Shown here piece after piece: positions 27,242 through 35,621 of a stretch of DNA of 36,297 nucleotides (position 1 is the stretch's first letter; each line of letters starts with the position of its first letter). The DNA lies in contig JAGXGJ010000104.1 in the NCBI GenBank assembly GCA_024636875.1, forward strand, positions 1 through 36,297, in the 5' to 3' direction. This stretch comes from Methylococcaceae bacterium. GTDB taxonomy: Bacteria > Pseudomonadota > Gammaproteobacteria > Methylococcales > Methylomonadaceae. Both the position numbers and the translations under genes were made by a program. The notes under the pieces are model-generated. The model did no database searches and was not told the DNA's origin. It worked only from the letters and a program-made list of their open reading frames with translations.

Positions 27242-29062
27242 ATGCAAAACATCAACGCATCTTCTTCAAAAATAGCCTCAATGAATAAATTACTCGAATA
27301 TCCTTTCGATATTGGGACGCTCATGCGCAAGCGCCGCGCGTTGCGAACCGAACTTAGCGGGCGGCCAACTGCAATCGATGTACGCATCGCCTTGTTAGGC
27401 GGTTCAACCACAAACGAACTTAAGGATTTTCTCGAGCTGTTTCTCCTCGATAACGGGATAAGACCCGTGTTTTATGAGTCGCAGTACAACAAGTATGAGG
27501 AGGACGTACTGGTCGATGATGGGTTGTTGCGCAGCTTTGCACCCCAGATTGCCGTTGTGCATACGACCTGGGTTAACGCTCGCTTGCCTGATCCACTGGC
27601 ACCGGAAGTAGAGGTTGACGCCCGGCTTTCTGCCGAACTGGCGCGCTTCGAGGCGATCTGGACCAAACTGATAGACGATTTAGGCTGCACTGTCATACAA
27701 AATAACTTCGATATTCCCCTGGAACGGAGCATGGGTGGTCTGGACGCTTCGCGCCGTGATGGTCGAGCCAGTTTTCTTTGTCATCTCAATCTTGAGTTCG
27801 CTCGAGCTTCGCAGAGACTGCCGCGGCTTATTATCAATGACATCGCTCATCAAAGCGCTGTCGTCGGCCTCGATCGTTGGCATGAGAAGCGGCATTGGTT
27901 CAGCTATAAACTGGCCGTGAGCCCAACCGGTACGGTGACGCTCGCACATAGTATTGCTGCTATTGTACGCGCTGTATACGGCAAGACCCGCAAGTGTCTG
28001 GTCCTCGACCTGGATAACACGCTGTGGGGCGGGGTGATTGGTGATGATGGGGTGAACGGCCTGCGCCTGGGAAACGAGACGCCTGAGGCTGAAGCATTTA
28101 CTGCCATTCAGCTTTATTGTCTCGAGCTGAAGCGGCGCGGCGTATTGCTTGCGGTGTGCTCGAAAAACGATCCGAAAATTGCGCAGGAAGGCTTCTCACA
28201 TCCCGACAGTATTCTTAGCCTTGAAGATTTTTCTGCCTTCAAGGCAGGCTGGGGTCAGAAAGACGAAGCTATCATAGAGATTTCGCACGAACTCAATATA
28301 GGGCTTGACAGTCTTGTGTTTCTTGATGACAATCCCGCCGAACGTGAGCTTGTGGCGACGCGCTTGCCGATGGTTGCAGTCCCGAATATCGGTAGTGATC
28401 CTTCGAACTTTGTCGAGATACTTGACCGGCAGCTTTACTTTGAGCCGCTCGATATTTCCGCCGAAGATCTCAAGCGGGCATCGTACTATGCGTCGAATAC
28501 ACAACGCAACCTGGTCCAGGCGAGCTACGGAAACTATGGAGAGTTCCTCGATTCACTCGAGATGAAAGCCGAGATCCGTCCGTTTGCACCGGTCTACATG
28601 GACCGGATCGCTCAGCTGACCAACAAGACCAATCAATTTAATCTTACCACCCGGCGCTACACACTCGGCGAGTTAGAGGCAATGCGGTGTGACCCACGCT
28701 ATCTCACTTTGTACGGCAGGCTGGCAGACAAATTCGGCGATAACGGACTCGTGAGCGTCGTCGTCGGCCGGATTGAGCCGGACGAGCTACACATAGATCT
28801 TTGGCTCATGAGTTGCCGGGTTCTCAAGCGGGAGCTCGAAATTGCCATGCTCGATAAGCTCGTGAAACAGGCAAGGGAACGCGGTATAAAATGGATTCAG
28901 GGCGCCTATTTACCGACGCCCAAGAATGGACTTGTGGCTGACCACTACGAGAAACTTGGCTTCGAGTTGCTTAACAGTAATGAACAAGGCAGCGAGTGGA
29001 AGCTCGATGTCCTTGCATACACACCGAAGAACACACACATCAGCGAGGATAACAATGAATGA
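27242..29062 (+). CDS. FkbH-like HAD-IIIC enzyme, probable glyceryl-ACP loading
   Basis: 606 residues, the size of FkbH-type proteins. Three parts: an N-terminal SGNH-like region (LLGGSTTNELKDFLE, about 50-215), the HAD-IIIC phosphatase core (VLDLDNTLWGGVIG with Asp256 and Asp258, CSKND at 306-310, VFLDDNPAERE at 359-369), and a GNAT-like C-terminal domain (from about 470). FkbH proteins of the methoxymalonyl-ACP pathway take 1,3-bisphosphoglycerate, remove phosphate and load a D-glyceryl group onto an acyl carrier protein. The acyl carrier protein gene overlaps it downstream by 8 bases. AGGGA precedes ATG 27242. First gene of a GC-rich run, and the likely loading enzyme of the cluster. Whether glycerate or another acid is used is inference. 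Confidence 0.88.
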   Translation: MQNINASSSKIASMNKLLEYPFDIGTLMRKRRALRTELSGRPTAIDVRIALLGGSTTNELKDFLELFLLDNGIRPVFYESQYNKYEEDVLVDDGLLRSFAPQIAVVHTTWVNARLPDPLAPEVEVDARLSAELARFEAIWTKLIDDLGCTVIQNNFDIPLERSMGGLDASRRDGRASFLCHLNLEFARASQRLPRLIINDIAHQSAVVGLDRWHEKRHWFSYKLAVSPTGTVTLAHSIAAIVRAVYGKTRKCLVLDLDNTLWGGVIGDDGVNGLRLGNETPEAEAFTAIQLYCLELKRRGVLLAVCSKNDPKIAQEGFSHPDSILSLEDFSAFKAGWGQKDEAIIEISHELNIGLDSLVFLDDNPAERELVATRLPMVAVPNIGSDPSNFVEILDRQLYFEPLDISAEDLKRASYYASNTQRNLVQASYGNYGEFLDSLEMKAEIRPFAPVYMDRIAQLTNKTNQFNLTTRRYTLGELEAMRCDPRYLTLYGRLADKFGDNGLVSVVVGRIEPDELHIDLWLMSCRVLKRELEIAMLDKLVKQARERGIKWIQGAYLPTPKNGLVADHYEKLGFELLNSNEQGSEWKLDVLAYTPKNTHISEDNNE

Positions 29063-29294
29063 AATACTTGATCGGTTACAACCGATCTTTCGTGAGGTGC
29101 TGGAAAACGATGACCTGGTCATCACTGAGATGTCGAGCGCCAAGAACATCGAAAACTGGGATTCTCTGGCGCACATAAACCTTGTGTCGGTTATCGAGCA
29201 GGAATTTAAAATTCGTTTTGCGCTTGGAGAGCTTGAAACTCTCAACAACGTTGGCGATATGATCGAGCTTATGAAGAAAAAAATGAAGCGATGA
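29055..29294 (+). CDS. Acyl carrier protein
   Basis: 79-residue ACP. The phosphopantetheine site is DSL with Ser37 (ENWDSLAHINLV). Start ATG 29055 follows GAGGAT, and ATGAATGA overlaps the stop of the FkbH-like gene, so it is translated in coupling with its probable loading enzyme. An acidic helix II (LGELETLNNVGDMIEL) is typical of partner docking. Not the fatty-acid AcpP: it is too divergent and sits in a dedicated cluster. Confidence 0.9.
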   Translation: MNEILDRLQPIFREVLENDDLVITEMSSAKNIENWDSLAHINLVSVIEQEFKIRFALGELETLNNVGDMIELMKKKMKR

Positions 29295-29707
29295 ACAGCT
29301 ACTCTTGGAGCGATCTCCATGTCGGAATGTCGCACGCTTTCGCGGCAGTTGTCACAGCACCCATGATGTGTCACTTTCTCGAAGATTCCGGAGACGACAA
29401 TCCACTCCATGTCGACGCAGCATTTGCGCGGGAGCAAGGCTTCGACGATGTGGTGGTCTACGGTCTATTGTCGGCAAACTACTACTCAACGCTGGTTGGG
29501 GTATATCTTCCCGGGCGCCATGCCGTGCTTCAAGGGATTCAGGTTGATTTTGTCCGCCCCATCTATGTTGACATGCCGCTGAAGGTCCGGGGAGAGATTG
29601 TGCATCTGAGCGATGCAGTTCGTCGAGTCGAGATCGCGGCTCGTATCGAGTCGGATAGTGGCGAGGTCCTGTCAAAAGCCAAATTGAAGGTTGGTGTCCG
29701 TGACTGA
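29291..29707 (+). CDS. MaoC-like dehydratase/hydratase (single hotdog)
   Basis: 138 residues. The catalytic motif of (R)-specific hydratases is complete: SGDDNPLHVD, with Asp35 and His40, followed by the overhang region FDDVVVYGLLSANYYSTLVG. It should act on an acyl-ACP or -CoA, adding or removing water at a 2,3 double bond. ATGA overlap with the acyl carrier protein gene. In this cluster it probably tailors the carrier-bound acyl group made by the FkbH-like enzyme, together with the reductase encoded next. Confidence 0.88.
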   Translation: MNSYSWSDLHVGMSHAFAAVVTAPMMCHFLEDSGDDNPLHVDAAFAREQGFDDVVVYGLLSANYYSTLVGVYLPGRHAVLQGIQVDFVRPIYVDMPLKVRGEIVHLSDAVRRVEIAARIESDSGEVLSKAKLKVGVRD

Positions 29708-30440
29708 TATCGTTCTTGTGACCGGCGCCTCTTCGGAGGTTGGACGTGCTTTGCTTGTGCGATTGGCCAATACTGACGCGGTGATCTATGCACACTACGG
29801 GTCGAGTGGAGACAAGCTGCGTTCACATCTGGCTACTCTGTCCGGCCTGGCTCATTTCGTACCAGTACAGGCAGATTTGGCTTTGGACGAAGATGTTGAG
29901 GCTCTGATCGAAATTTTGCGGCAGGGACACGGGTGTCCGAACAAGATCGTCCATTTGGCGGCTATGCCATTAGTGCTAGAACGATTTTCCAAATTGGACT
30001 GGGACGCTGTGCAATCAGACATTGATGTCTCTGTTCGTTCCATTACAAAGATATTGAAGGCATTCCTTCCCGAGCTCGTCAGGTCGGGCCAACCCGGGCG
30101 CGTGATATTCATGCTGTCAAGCGTCACGGTTGGTGAGCCGCCCAAGGGATTTTCGGCCTATACACTGGTCAAGTTCGCATTGCTTGGGCTGATGCGCTCC
30201 CTTGCTGCCGAGTTTGCGGACAAGCGTATCGGAATCAACGCCGTTTCACCTTACACAATGGAAACACCATTTTTAACCAATGTACCCCATAAGTTTGTCG
30301 AGATCGCCGCGAGCCAAAATCCTGCTGGCCGAAACGCCACGGTAAGCGATGTTATCCCGGCGATCGAGTTCCTCTTGTCCGAGCAAGCAAGCTTCATCAC
30401 GGGTGTCAATTTGCCGGTCACGGCTGGAGCTTCGTTCTGA
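29700..30440 (+). CDS. Short-chain dehydrogenase/reductase (FabG-like)
   Basis: 246 residues, starting at GTG 29700 in an 8-base overlap (GTGACTGA) with the MaoC-like gene; AAGG lies about 9 bases upstream. TTG 29691 and GTG 29694 are alternatives. Rossmann motif TGASSEVG (residues 8-15): the usual middle glycine of TGxxxGxG is Glu13. Catalytic SS (140-141), Tyr154 and Lys158 (YTLVK) are kept, and the C-terminus FITGVNLPVTAGAS is standard. Probably an NAD(P)H-dependent ketoacyl-type reductase on the carrier-bound acyl. The replaced glycine may shift cofactor preference; activity cannot be judged from sequence. Confidence 0.88.
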   Translation: MTDIVLVTGASSEVGRALLVRLANTDAVIYAHYGSSGDKLRSHLATLSGLAHFVPVQADLALDEDVEALIEILRQGHGCPNKIVHLAAMPLVLERFSKLDWDAVQSDIDVSVRSITKILKAFLPELVRSGQPGRVIFMLSSVTVGEPPKGFSAYTLVKFALLGLMRSLAAEFADKRIGINAVSPYTMETPFLTNVPHKFVEIAASQNPAGRNATVSDVIPAIEFLLSEQASFITGVNLPVTAGASF

Positions 30441-31840
30441 TGGTATTCAATTCATTCCAGTTCTTTCTGATATTTTTACCCGCAGTCGTGATCATGAACC
30501 GGGTGCTGTGTACGCGTGGGCGGATCACTGCCAGGAAATGGTTCTTTCTCATTTCGTCGCTTGTTTTCTATTCGGTCTCCAGTGTGGAGACGCTGCCGAT
30601 CCTGCTTGGCTCGCTCTTCATGAATTGGTATATAGCAGGCCGCATTCAAAGCTCAGATATTGGCCCTTTGCGCCAGCGCTGGCTTAAGCTCGGCATCACG
30701 CTCAATGTCGTCCTGCTCGTAGTCTTCAAATACAGTCATTTTCTCGCCGACAACATCGGCGGGCTGTTGGGTTGGCATCCCAGTCTACCTGCTTTTGTTC
30801 TGCCGCTCGGGATTAGTTTTTTTACCATTCAGCAGATCATGTACCTTGTCGACTGCGCTGAGGAAATGATAGCTCCTGCCCCGCTGCTCGAGCATGCGAC
30901 TTTTATCTCTTTTTTCCCCTATATCACGGCTGGGCCGATCGTCCGGGGAGGAAGCATCCTGCCGCAACTCGATTCTATCGAACAATCAAGTGAAAAGCAG
31001 CTTGCGACCGGCCTCATGATCTTTATCATCGGTCTCTTCAAAAAAGTAGCGCTGGCTGATCAGTCGTTTGGACGTTTTGCCGATGAGGGCTTTTCTGCTG
31101 CGGCATCACTTGGTTTAGCGGAGGGCTGGCTTACCGGTGCGTCCTACACGTTTCAGTTGTACTTCGACTTCAGCGGCTACTCGGACATGGCGCTCGGGAT
31201 AGGCCTGATGCTGGGCCTTAGCTTGCCAGAAAACTTTAATAGTCCATACAAGGCGTTGTCCATTATCGATTTTTGGAAACGCTGGCACATCACGTTGTCG
31301 AACTTCATTACGACCTATCTCTACACACCGATGGCCCGGTCCGTGCGACCGCTTACCTTCGGCAAAGCGATGCTGGTGACTATCCTGGCGATGGCGATTG
31401 CCGGAATTTGGCATGGCGCTGCCTGGACATTCCTGATCTTCGGCCTTCTGCATGGTTTGGCTATCGTAATAAATCACTATTGGCGTAAAACCAAAGTGAA
31501 GCTGCCGTGGCCGATCGCCTGGAGTCTCACGTTCATCGTCGTGATAGTGGGTTTTGTCATGTTTCGAGCGGACGGCTGGCCGCAAGCATACGCTGTTCTC
31601 TCAAGTATGCTGGGGACGCATGGAATTGATTACCATGGAGTATTCGAACAAGGCGGGCTCCGCTATCTCATTTTGCTGGCCGGTGCGGCTGTCGCGTTCG
31701 GCGCGCCAAACTCCAATGAGCTTGCGCGTAATTTCAATCCATCCTGGCGTTGGTGCGTTTTTTCCTGCGCTTCGCTCCTGCTTAGCATGCTGATGCTGAG
31801 TACAGGCGGAACTTCGGGTGCCATCTATCGTGGTTTCTAG
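30440..31840 (+). CDS. MBOAT-family O-acyltransferase (AlgI/DltB-like)
   Basis: 466 residues, about 11 hydrophobic segments. MBOAT signatures: FDFSGYSDMALGIGLMLGLSLPENF, WKRWHITLSNFITTYLY, and the catalytic IWHGAAWTFLIFGLLHG with His325 (invariant) and His338. Such enzymes carry acyl groups from an intracellular donor across the membrane to a polysaccharide or lipid on the outer side; DltB takes D-alanine from the carrier protein DltC. Here a carrier protein is encoded four genes upstream. The start overlaps the SDR stop (TGATG), so all five genes are coupled. GC-rich like its upstream neighbours. Confidence 0.9.
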   Translation: MVFNSFQFFLIFLPAVVIMNRVLCTRGRITARKWFFLISSLVFYSVSSVETLPILLGSLFMNWYIAGRIQSSDIGPLRQRWLKLGITLNVVLLVVFKYSHFLADNIGGLLGWHPSLPAFVLPLGISFFTIQQIMYLVDCAEEMIAPAPLLEHATFISFFPYITAGPIVRGGSILPQLDSIEQSSEKQLATGLMIFIIGLFKKVALADQSFGRFADEGFSAAASLGLAEGWLTGASYTFQLYFDFSGYSDMALGIGLMLGLSLPENFNSPYKALSIIDFWKRWHITLSNFITTYLYTPMARSVRPLTFGKAMLVTILAMAIAGIWHGAAWTFLIFGLLHGLAIVINHYWRKTKVKLPWPIAWSLTFIVVIVGFVMFRADGWPQAYAVLSSMLGTHGIDYHGVFEQGGLRYLILLAGAAVAFGAPNSNELARNFNPSWRWCVFSCASLLLSMLMLSTGGTSGAIYRGF

Positions 31841-31888
31841 CGTGAACAACACGATAACGGCAACACTCATGCATTCCAGGTTTTAATT

Positions 31889-32944
31889 ATGTCTTCTTCC
31901 CGATTTATTCGTTACATCATTGGTGCCGCCCTTCTAGGCGTTGTGGCGGCCTGGTCAGTCAACTACATAATTGATCCATTTGGTGTTTTTGGTACGAGAT
32001 TTTTCCCTGAATACGGGTTTCCGCAAGAGAGGTACATGAAAATTGAATACCTGAAAAAACACCCGGATTACAATACCTTTTTGATTGGCGGCTCAAGACC
32101 CGGGGTTATAAAAACAGAAGTTGTAGACAGATATTTTCCGGGCGCAAAAACTTATAATTTGTCCTTACTGGACGGTATACCATCGGAATTCGAGAAGTAT
32201 ACTGAATGGCTGGTAAAAAACATGCCAGATTTGTCTCATGTGATCTTAGAACTTGACTGGCCCGTTGGTTATGAACATGACCCGAAAAACGCACAGTTGA
32301 ATGAATTACATCCTGATATCTCAGGCCGCTCCAGGAATGATTTTCTACTTGATTTTTTGGCTAAAATTAATTTTCGAGCGTTAGGCGAGGCCATTAGCAA
32401 CAACACTGGCGGGTTAAATCAAATGGAATATGATTTTACTAAAGGTTACTGGAGCCGTCCCTTGCGCGACAAACAAATCGATACGAATTGTGACGTATAT
32501 AAAGCCAGCGAAGAATTGTTTAGCGATGGCAAAAAGGCCCGAAAAAAGCTGGACACCGCCCTGCTCAGCGAGACCCTGGCTGCAATAGCACGTATTAAAA
32601 GCTTGCTTGACAAGAAAAAAGTCAAGCTTACTTTATTTCTTTCGCCCTTTAATAAGCATCAGCTTGATGCTATAGAACTTAGTGATTATGAACAGTTTGT
32701 AACTCAACTCGTGAAGATCACTGATTTTTATAATTTCATGTATTACAACAAGATAACGATGAATGACTGCAACTATTATGAAGCGTCGCACTTCCGGCCT
32801 TATATCGGGGATTTGGTTGTGCGCTCATTAGCAGAACATCCGAATAGGGATAGCGATCTACACCGTTACTTTTCCAGGGAAACTTTAGTTCCCGAGCTGG
32901 AATTTATTAAAGCCAATTTCTTTTCTGAACGATCCTCCGGATAG
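31889..32944 (+). CDS. Membrane-anchored SGNH-like protein paired with the MBOAT
   Basis: 351 residues with an N-terminal anchor (residues 7-28) and an extracytoplasmic domain. Block I appears as FLIGGSRPGVIK (Ser69 as nucleophile), and block V as YYEASHFRP, where the usual DxxH is Glu298-x-x-His301. These are features of DltD/AlgX-like proteins that serve MBOAT acyltransferases at the outer face. No clear ribosome binding site beyond AGG at about 31880. It follows the MBOAT by 48 bases but is AT-rich, unlike the five genes before it. So it either comes from a different source or evolves separately. Function as acyl receiver or esterase is inferred from position and motif. Confidence 0.72.
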   Translation: MSSSRFIRYIIGAALLGVVAAWSVNYIIDPFGVFGTRFFPEYGFPQERYMKIEYLKKHPDYNTFLIGGSRPGVIKTEVVDRYFPGAKTYNLSLLDGIPSEFEKYTEWLVKNMPDLSHVILELDWPVGYEHDPKNAQLNELHPDISGRSRNDFLLDFLAKINFRALGEAISNNTGGLNQMEYDFTKGYWSRPLRDKQIDTNCDVYKASEELFSDGKKARKKLDTALLSETLAAIARIKSLLDKKKVKLTLFLSPFNKHQLDAIELSDYEQFVTQLVKITDFYNFMYYNKITMNDCNYYEASHFRPYIGDLVVRSLAEHPNRDSDLHRYFSRETLVPELEFIKANFFSERSSG

Positions 32945-33207
32945 TAAAAATCCTGTTTACCGCGCAGATATTACAAATTGTTATTTCACGATTAAACGTT
33001 AAAGAGGTATGGTTCATAATGAGATGTGCTTGGATGCAAATCTGAACAGCGGTATAAGTAGATAGGCCGGGCATGATGCTGGGTCCGAGCCCGTATGCGT
33101 CAAGGGATTTTTCACGAGTTTTTTCTCCTTGGATAATTGAATCCAGCCAGTGTAATGTGGCCTGAGTTATAATGCGATATTCATATCCATTATTGAGGAA
33201 CCGCATT
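32945..33207. promoter_or_regulatory. Spacer with probable promoter of the methyltransferase gene
   Basis: 263 bases without a clear gene. TATAAT at 33168-33173 is a perfect -10 box, with no good -35 at the right distance, and lies 35 bases before the ATG. A minus-strand frame (LDSIIQGEKTREKSLDAYG) covers the spacer but has no recognised family. It probably marks the end of the acylation cluster. Confidence 0.35.
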
Positions 33208-33912
33208 ATGCAGAAAGCTGAATTCGACAAGTTCGCCGATGAATATTACGACCTGCATCAGAAAAACATCCGGCATTCCGGCGAATCTCCTGAGTTCTTT
33301 GCCGAATACAAGATCAGGGATATTTACGAACTGCTCATCAACCAGGCACTGAATCCACGGCGAATACTGGATTTTGGCGCGGGCATTGGTACCTCAGTGC
33401 CCCATTTCCGGAGATTTTTTCCAGAGGCCTCTTTGACCTGCCTGGATGTTTCAGAGAAAAGTCTGGAAGTAGGCCGCTCCCGTTTTCCAGACCTTGCCGA
33501 TTTCCAGTCTTTCGACGGGATGCATATTCCAATCCCTGACAATGCTTTCGACCTGATTTTCGCCGCTTGTGTCTTTCATCATATTCCAAGTTCCGAGCAC
33601 TTTGGACTCTTGCGAGAGTGGCTCCGGATCTTGAAGCCTGGCGGAACGGCAGTTATTTTCGAACATAATCCAATGAACCCCCTTACCGTTCATGCGGTGA
33701 ACACCTGCCCTTTCGATGAAAACGCCGAATTGATCCGGGGACCGTCGCTCCGGAAAGAAATGCAAAAAGCAGGATTTCAAAATGTTGGCTTGCGCTACAG
33801 GCTGTTTCTGCCAGGGGCGCTCCGGGCGCTGCGGCCCTTAGAACGGTGGTTGTACGGGTGCCCCTTGGGCGCTCAATATTTCGTTCATGCAACCAAACAG
33901 CAGGCGGGTTAA
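33208..33912 (+). CDS. SAM-dependent class I methyltransferase
   Basis: 234 residues from ATG 33208, which follows GAGGAA; an upstream ATG at 33172 lacks one. Motif I ILDFGAGIGTS (53-63), then LDVSEKSLEVGRSRFP and the downstream PDNAFDLIFAACVFHHI and LKPGGTAVIFEHNP. This is the UbiE/Methyltransf_11 type. The substrate is unknown. It lies just upstream of a glycosyltransferase gene (one base between its stop and the preferred GT start), so it may methylate a sugar or lipid in glycan synthesis. Confidence 0.88.
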   Translation: MQKAEFDKFADEYYDLHQKNIRHSGESPEFFAEYKIRDIYELLINQALNPRRILDFGAGIGTSVPHFRRFFPEASLTCLDVSEKSLEVGRSRFPDLADFQSFDGMHIPIPDNAFDLIFAACVFHHIPSSEHFGLLREWLRILKPGGTAVIFEHNPMNPLTVHAVNTCPFDENAELIRGPSLRKEMQKAGFQNVGLRYRLFLPGALRALRPLERWLYGCPLGAQYFVHATKQQAG

Positions 33913-33913
33913 T

Positions 33914-35287
33914 ATGACTCTTGTGCGATTTTTGCTCGTCGGCGTCGCGAACACATTGTTCGGATTAAGTATTATTTATTTTGCCATGTATTTTCTGCAG
34001 CTGGAAATTGTGCAGGCAAACGCGTTCGGCTATTCAGTTGGCATTTTGCTTGGTTTCGCTTTAAACAAGACCTGGACTTTCGGCAGTAGCGACCACGTCG
34101 TCTCCAGTTTCCTCCGTTATTTACTGGTACTCGCCGTGGCCTATGTGGCAAACCTCGCTACTGTGCTGTATACGAACTCCCATTTCAACTTAAATCCTTA
34201 TATAGCCCAGGCGCTGGGCATCATTCCCTACACAATTATCGGCTTTCTGGGCAGCCGTTACTTTGCTTTCCGTACACAGAGAGGCGCAGAGGCGACAAAG
34301 ATTCAAGCGAGCGAGGTATCTGCATATAAGAAGAAATGTCTGATTGCGCGGATGATTGATGTAAGTATTGTTGTGCCTTGTTATAACGAGGAAGCGGTGC
34401 TGTTGGAAACGACCCGCCAATTAGCAGATGTGTTGCAGCAACTTAGTATAGAAGGTAAAATTACGCCTGATAGCCGCGTGTACTATGTTGACGATGGAAG
34501 CCGTGACCGGACCTGGGAACTGATAGAGTCACTGGCTGAAGCCAACAAATTTGTCCATGGAATAAAGCTGTCGCGCAACCGAGGCCACCAAAACGCTTTA
34601 TTGGCTGGCCTGTTAACGGCGGAAGGAGAGGTGATTATAAGCGTGGACGCCGATCTGCAAGATGATTTGTCCGCCATCAGGAAGATGATCGAATTCTATG
34701 CGACCGGCTACGATATTGTGTACGGCGTTCGAGATTCCCGCAAGACCGATACGTTCTTTAAGAGCTTTACCGCCAAAGCCTATTACCGTTTGTTAAGCGC
34801 TATGGGGGTGGAAATTATCTATAACCATGCTGACTACCGGTTGATGAGCCGGCAAGTCATAGAGGCTTTAAAAGAATTCGATGAAGTTAATTTATTCCTT
34901 CGCGGGATTATTCCTCAATTAGGGTTTTCGTACGCTCTTGTATATTATGATCGTGCCGAGCGTTATGCGGGTGAATCAAACTACCCGCTGATAAAAATGC
35001 TCTCCTTAGCATGGCAAGGCATCACATCATTTTCAAACTTGCCTTTGCGCCTTATTACAGGTTTGGGATTGCTAGTGTCGCTGATGAGTTTCCTGGTTAC
35101 GGTTTGGGCAATCGCGGTGCGTCTGTTTACTCAAGATACGATACCCGGTTGGGCCTCCACTGTTTTACCTATCTATTTTCTCGGAGGCATACAGCTACTG
35201 TGTCTTGGAATTATGGGTGAATATATAGCGAAAATTTATACCGAAACCAAACGTCGGCCCCGTTATATCATCGAGAAAATGATTTAA
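33914..35287 (+). CDS. GtrA-GT2 fusion: membrane GtrA domain plus polyprenyl-sugar glycosyltransferase
   Basis: 457 residues (ATG 33914, one base after the methyltransferase stop). Residues 1-121 are a GtrA-type domain with four membrane helices (RFLLVGVANTLFGLSIIYF, NKTWTFG, GFLGSRYFAFRT). After a 26-residue linker, residues 148-390 are a DPMS/GtrB-like GT2 domain (SIVVPCYNEE, VDDGSRDRTW, SVDADLQDD with DAD at 245-247). Two C-terminal helices follow. GtrB-type enzymes load sugar on polyprenyl phosphate, and GtrA is thought to flip it for side-chain glucosylation of O-antigen. Normally these are two separate proteins. The junction codes for a Met (147) that could have been the old gtrB start. 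Confidence 0.85.
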   Translation: MTLVRFLLVGVANTLFGLSIIYFAMYFLQLEIVQANAFGYSVGILLGFALNKTWTFGSSDHVVSSFLRYLLVLAVAYVANLATVLYTNSHFNLNPYIAQALGIIPYTIIGFLGSRYFAFRTQRGAEATKIQASEVSAYKKKCLIARMIDVSIVVPCYNEEAVLLETTRQLADVLQQLSIEGKITPDSRVYYVDDGSRDRTWELIESLAEANKFVHGIKLSRNRGHQNALLAGLLTAEGEVIISVDADLQDDLSAIRKMIEFYATGYDIVYGVRDSRKTDTFFKSFTAKAYYRLLSAMGVEIIYNHADYRLMSRQVIEALKEFDEVNLFLRGIIPQLGFSYALVYYDRAERYAGESNYPLIKMLSLAWQGITSFSNLPLRLITGLGLLVSLMSFLVTVWAIAVRLFTQDTIPGWASTVLPIYFLGGIQLLCLGIMGEYIAKIYTETKRRPRYIIEKMI

Positions 35288-35499
35288 CTGTATAGCGAAA
35301 TCGGAATTGTTTTAAAGAGATGGGAGATAATGACAGACAATGGATAGGCCTTATCCGCGCAGCGTTTAAATCCGAAGAAATTTCAAGATTCCATATAACA
35401 TACTGCATTCCAACCGTGAGTTTCGAATGCACCGTGAAATAACATTGGAACTTAACGAAGTTACGGAAAGCTCTACACAGATGTATGGGTTCGTTGGCT

Positions 35500-35518
35500 G
35501 GGCAATGCTTTTTTGCCC
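35500..35518. repeat. GGGCAA/TTGCCC hairpin
   Basis: GGGCAA, 7-base loop TGCTTTT, then TTGCCC. This has the size of a small extragenic palindrome. It sits just upstream of the large palindrome at 35563. Confidence 0.4.
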
Positions 35519-35562
35519 ACCAGATTAACGGTGGAACGGTGGGGGTCAACACTATCATTTCG

Positions 35563-35621
35563 GAAACACCAGTGGTTGAAATAAACCAGTAGAAATGGTT
35601 TATTTCAACCACTGGTGTTTC
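35563..35621. repeat. Perfect 26-bp-arm palindrome with 7-base loop
   Basis: The left arm begins GAAACACCAGTGG (35563-35588), the loop is GTAGAAA (35589-35595), and the right arm is its exact reverse complement (35596-35621), ending ACTGGTGTTTC. Twenty-six perfect pairs with no mismatch are far more than a terminator needs. There is no T-tract after it. Candidate: mobile or conjugative hairpin, replication-related site, or a very recent inverted duplication. Confidence 0.85.

Noticed and set aside
32907-33230. Minus-strand frame with partly protein-like segments
   Set aside because: Overlaps both neighbouring genes' ends and has no recognised family; kept only as a note in the spacer entry.
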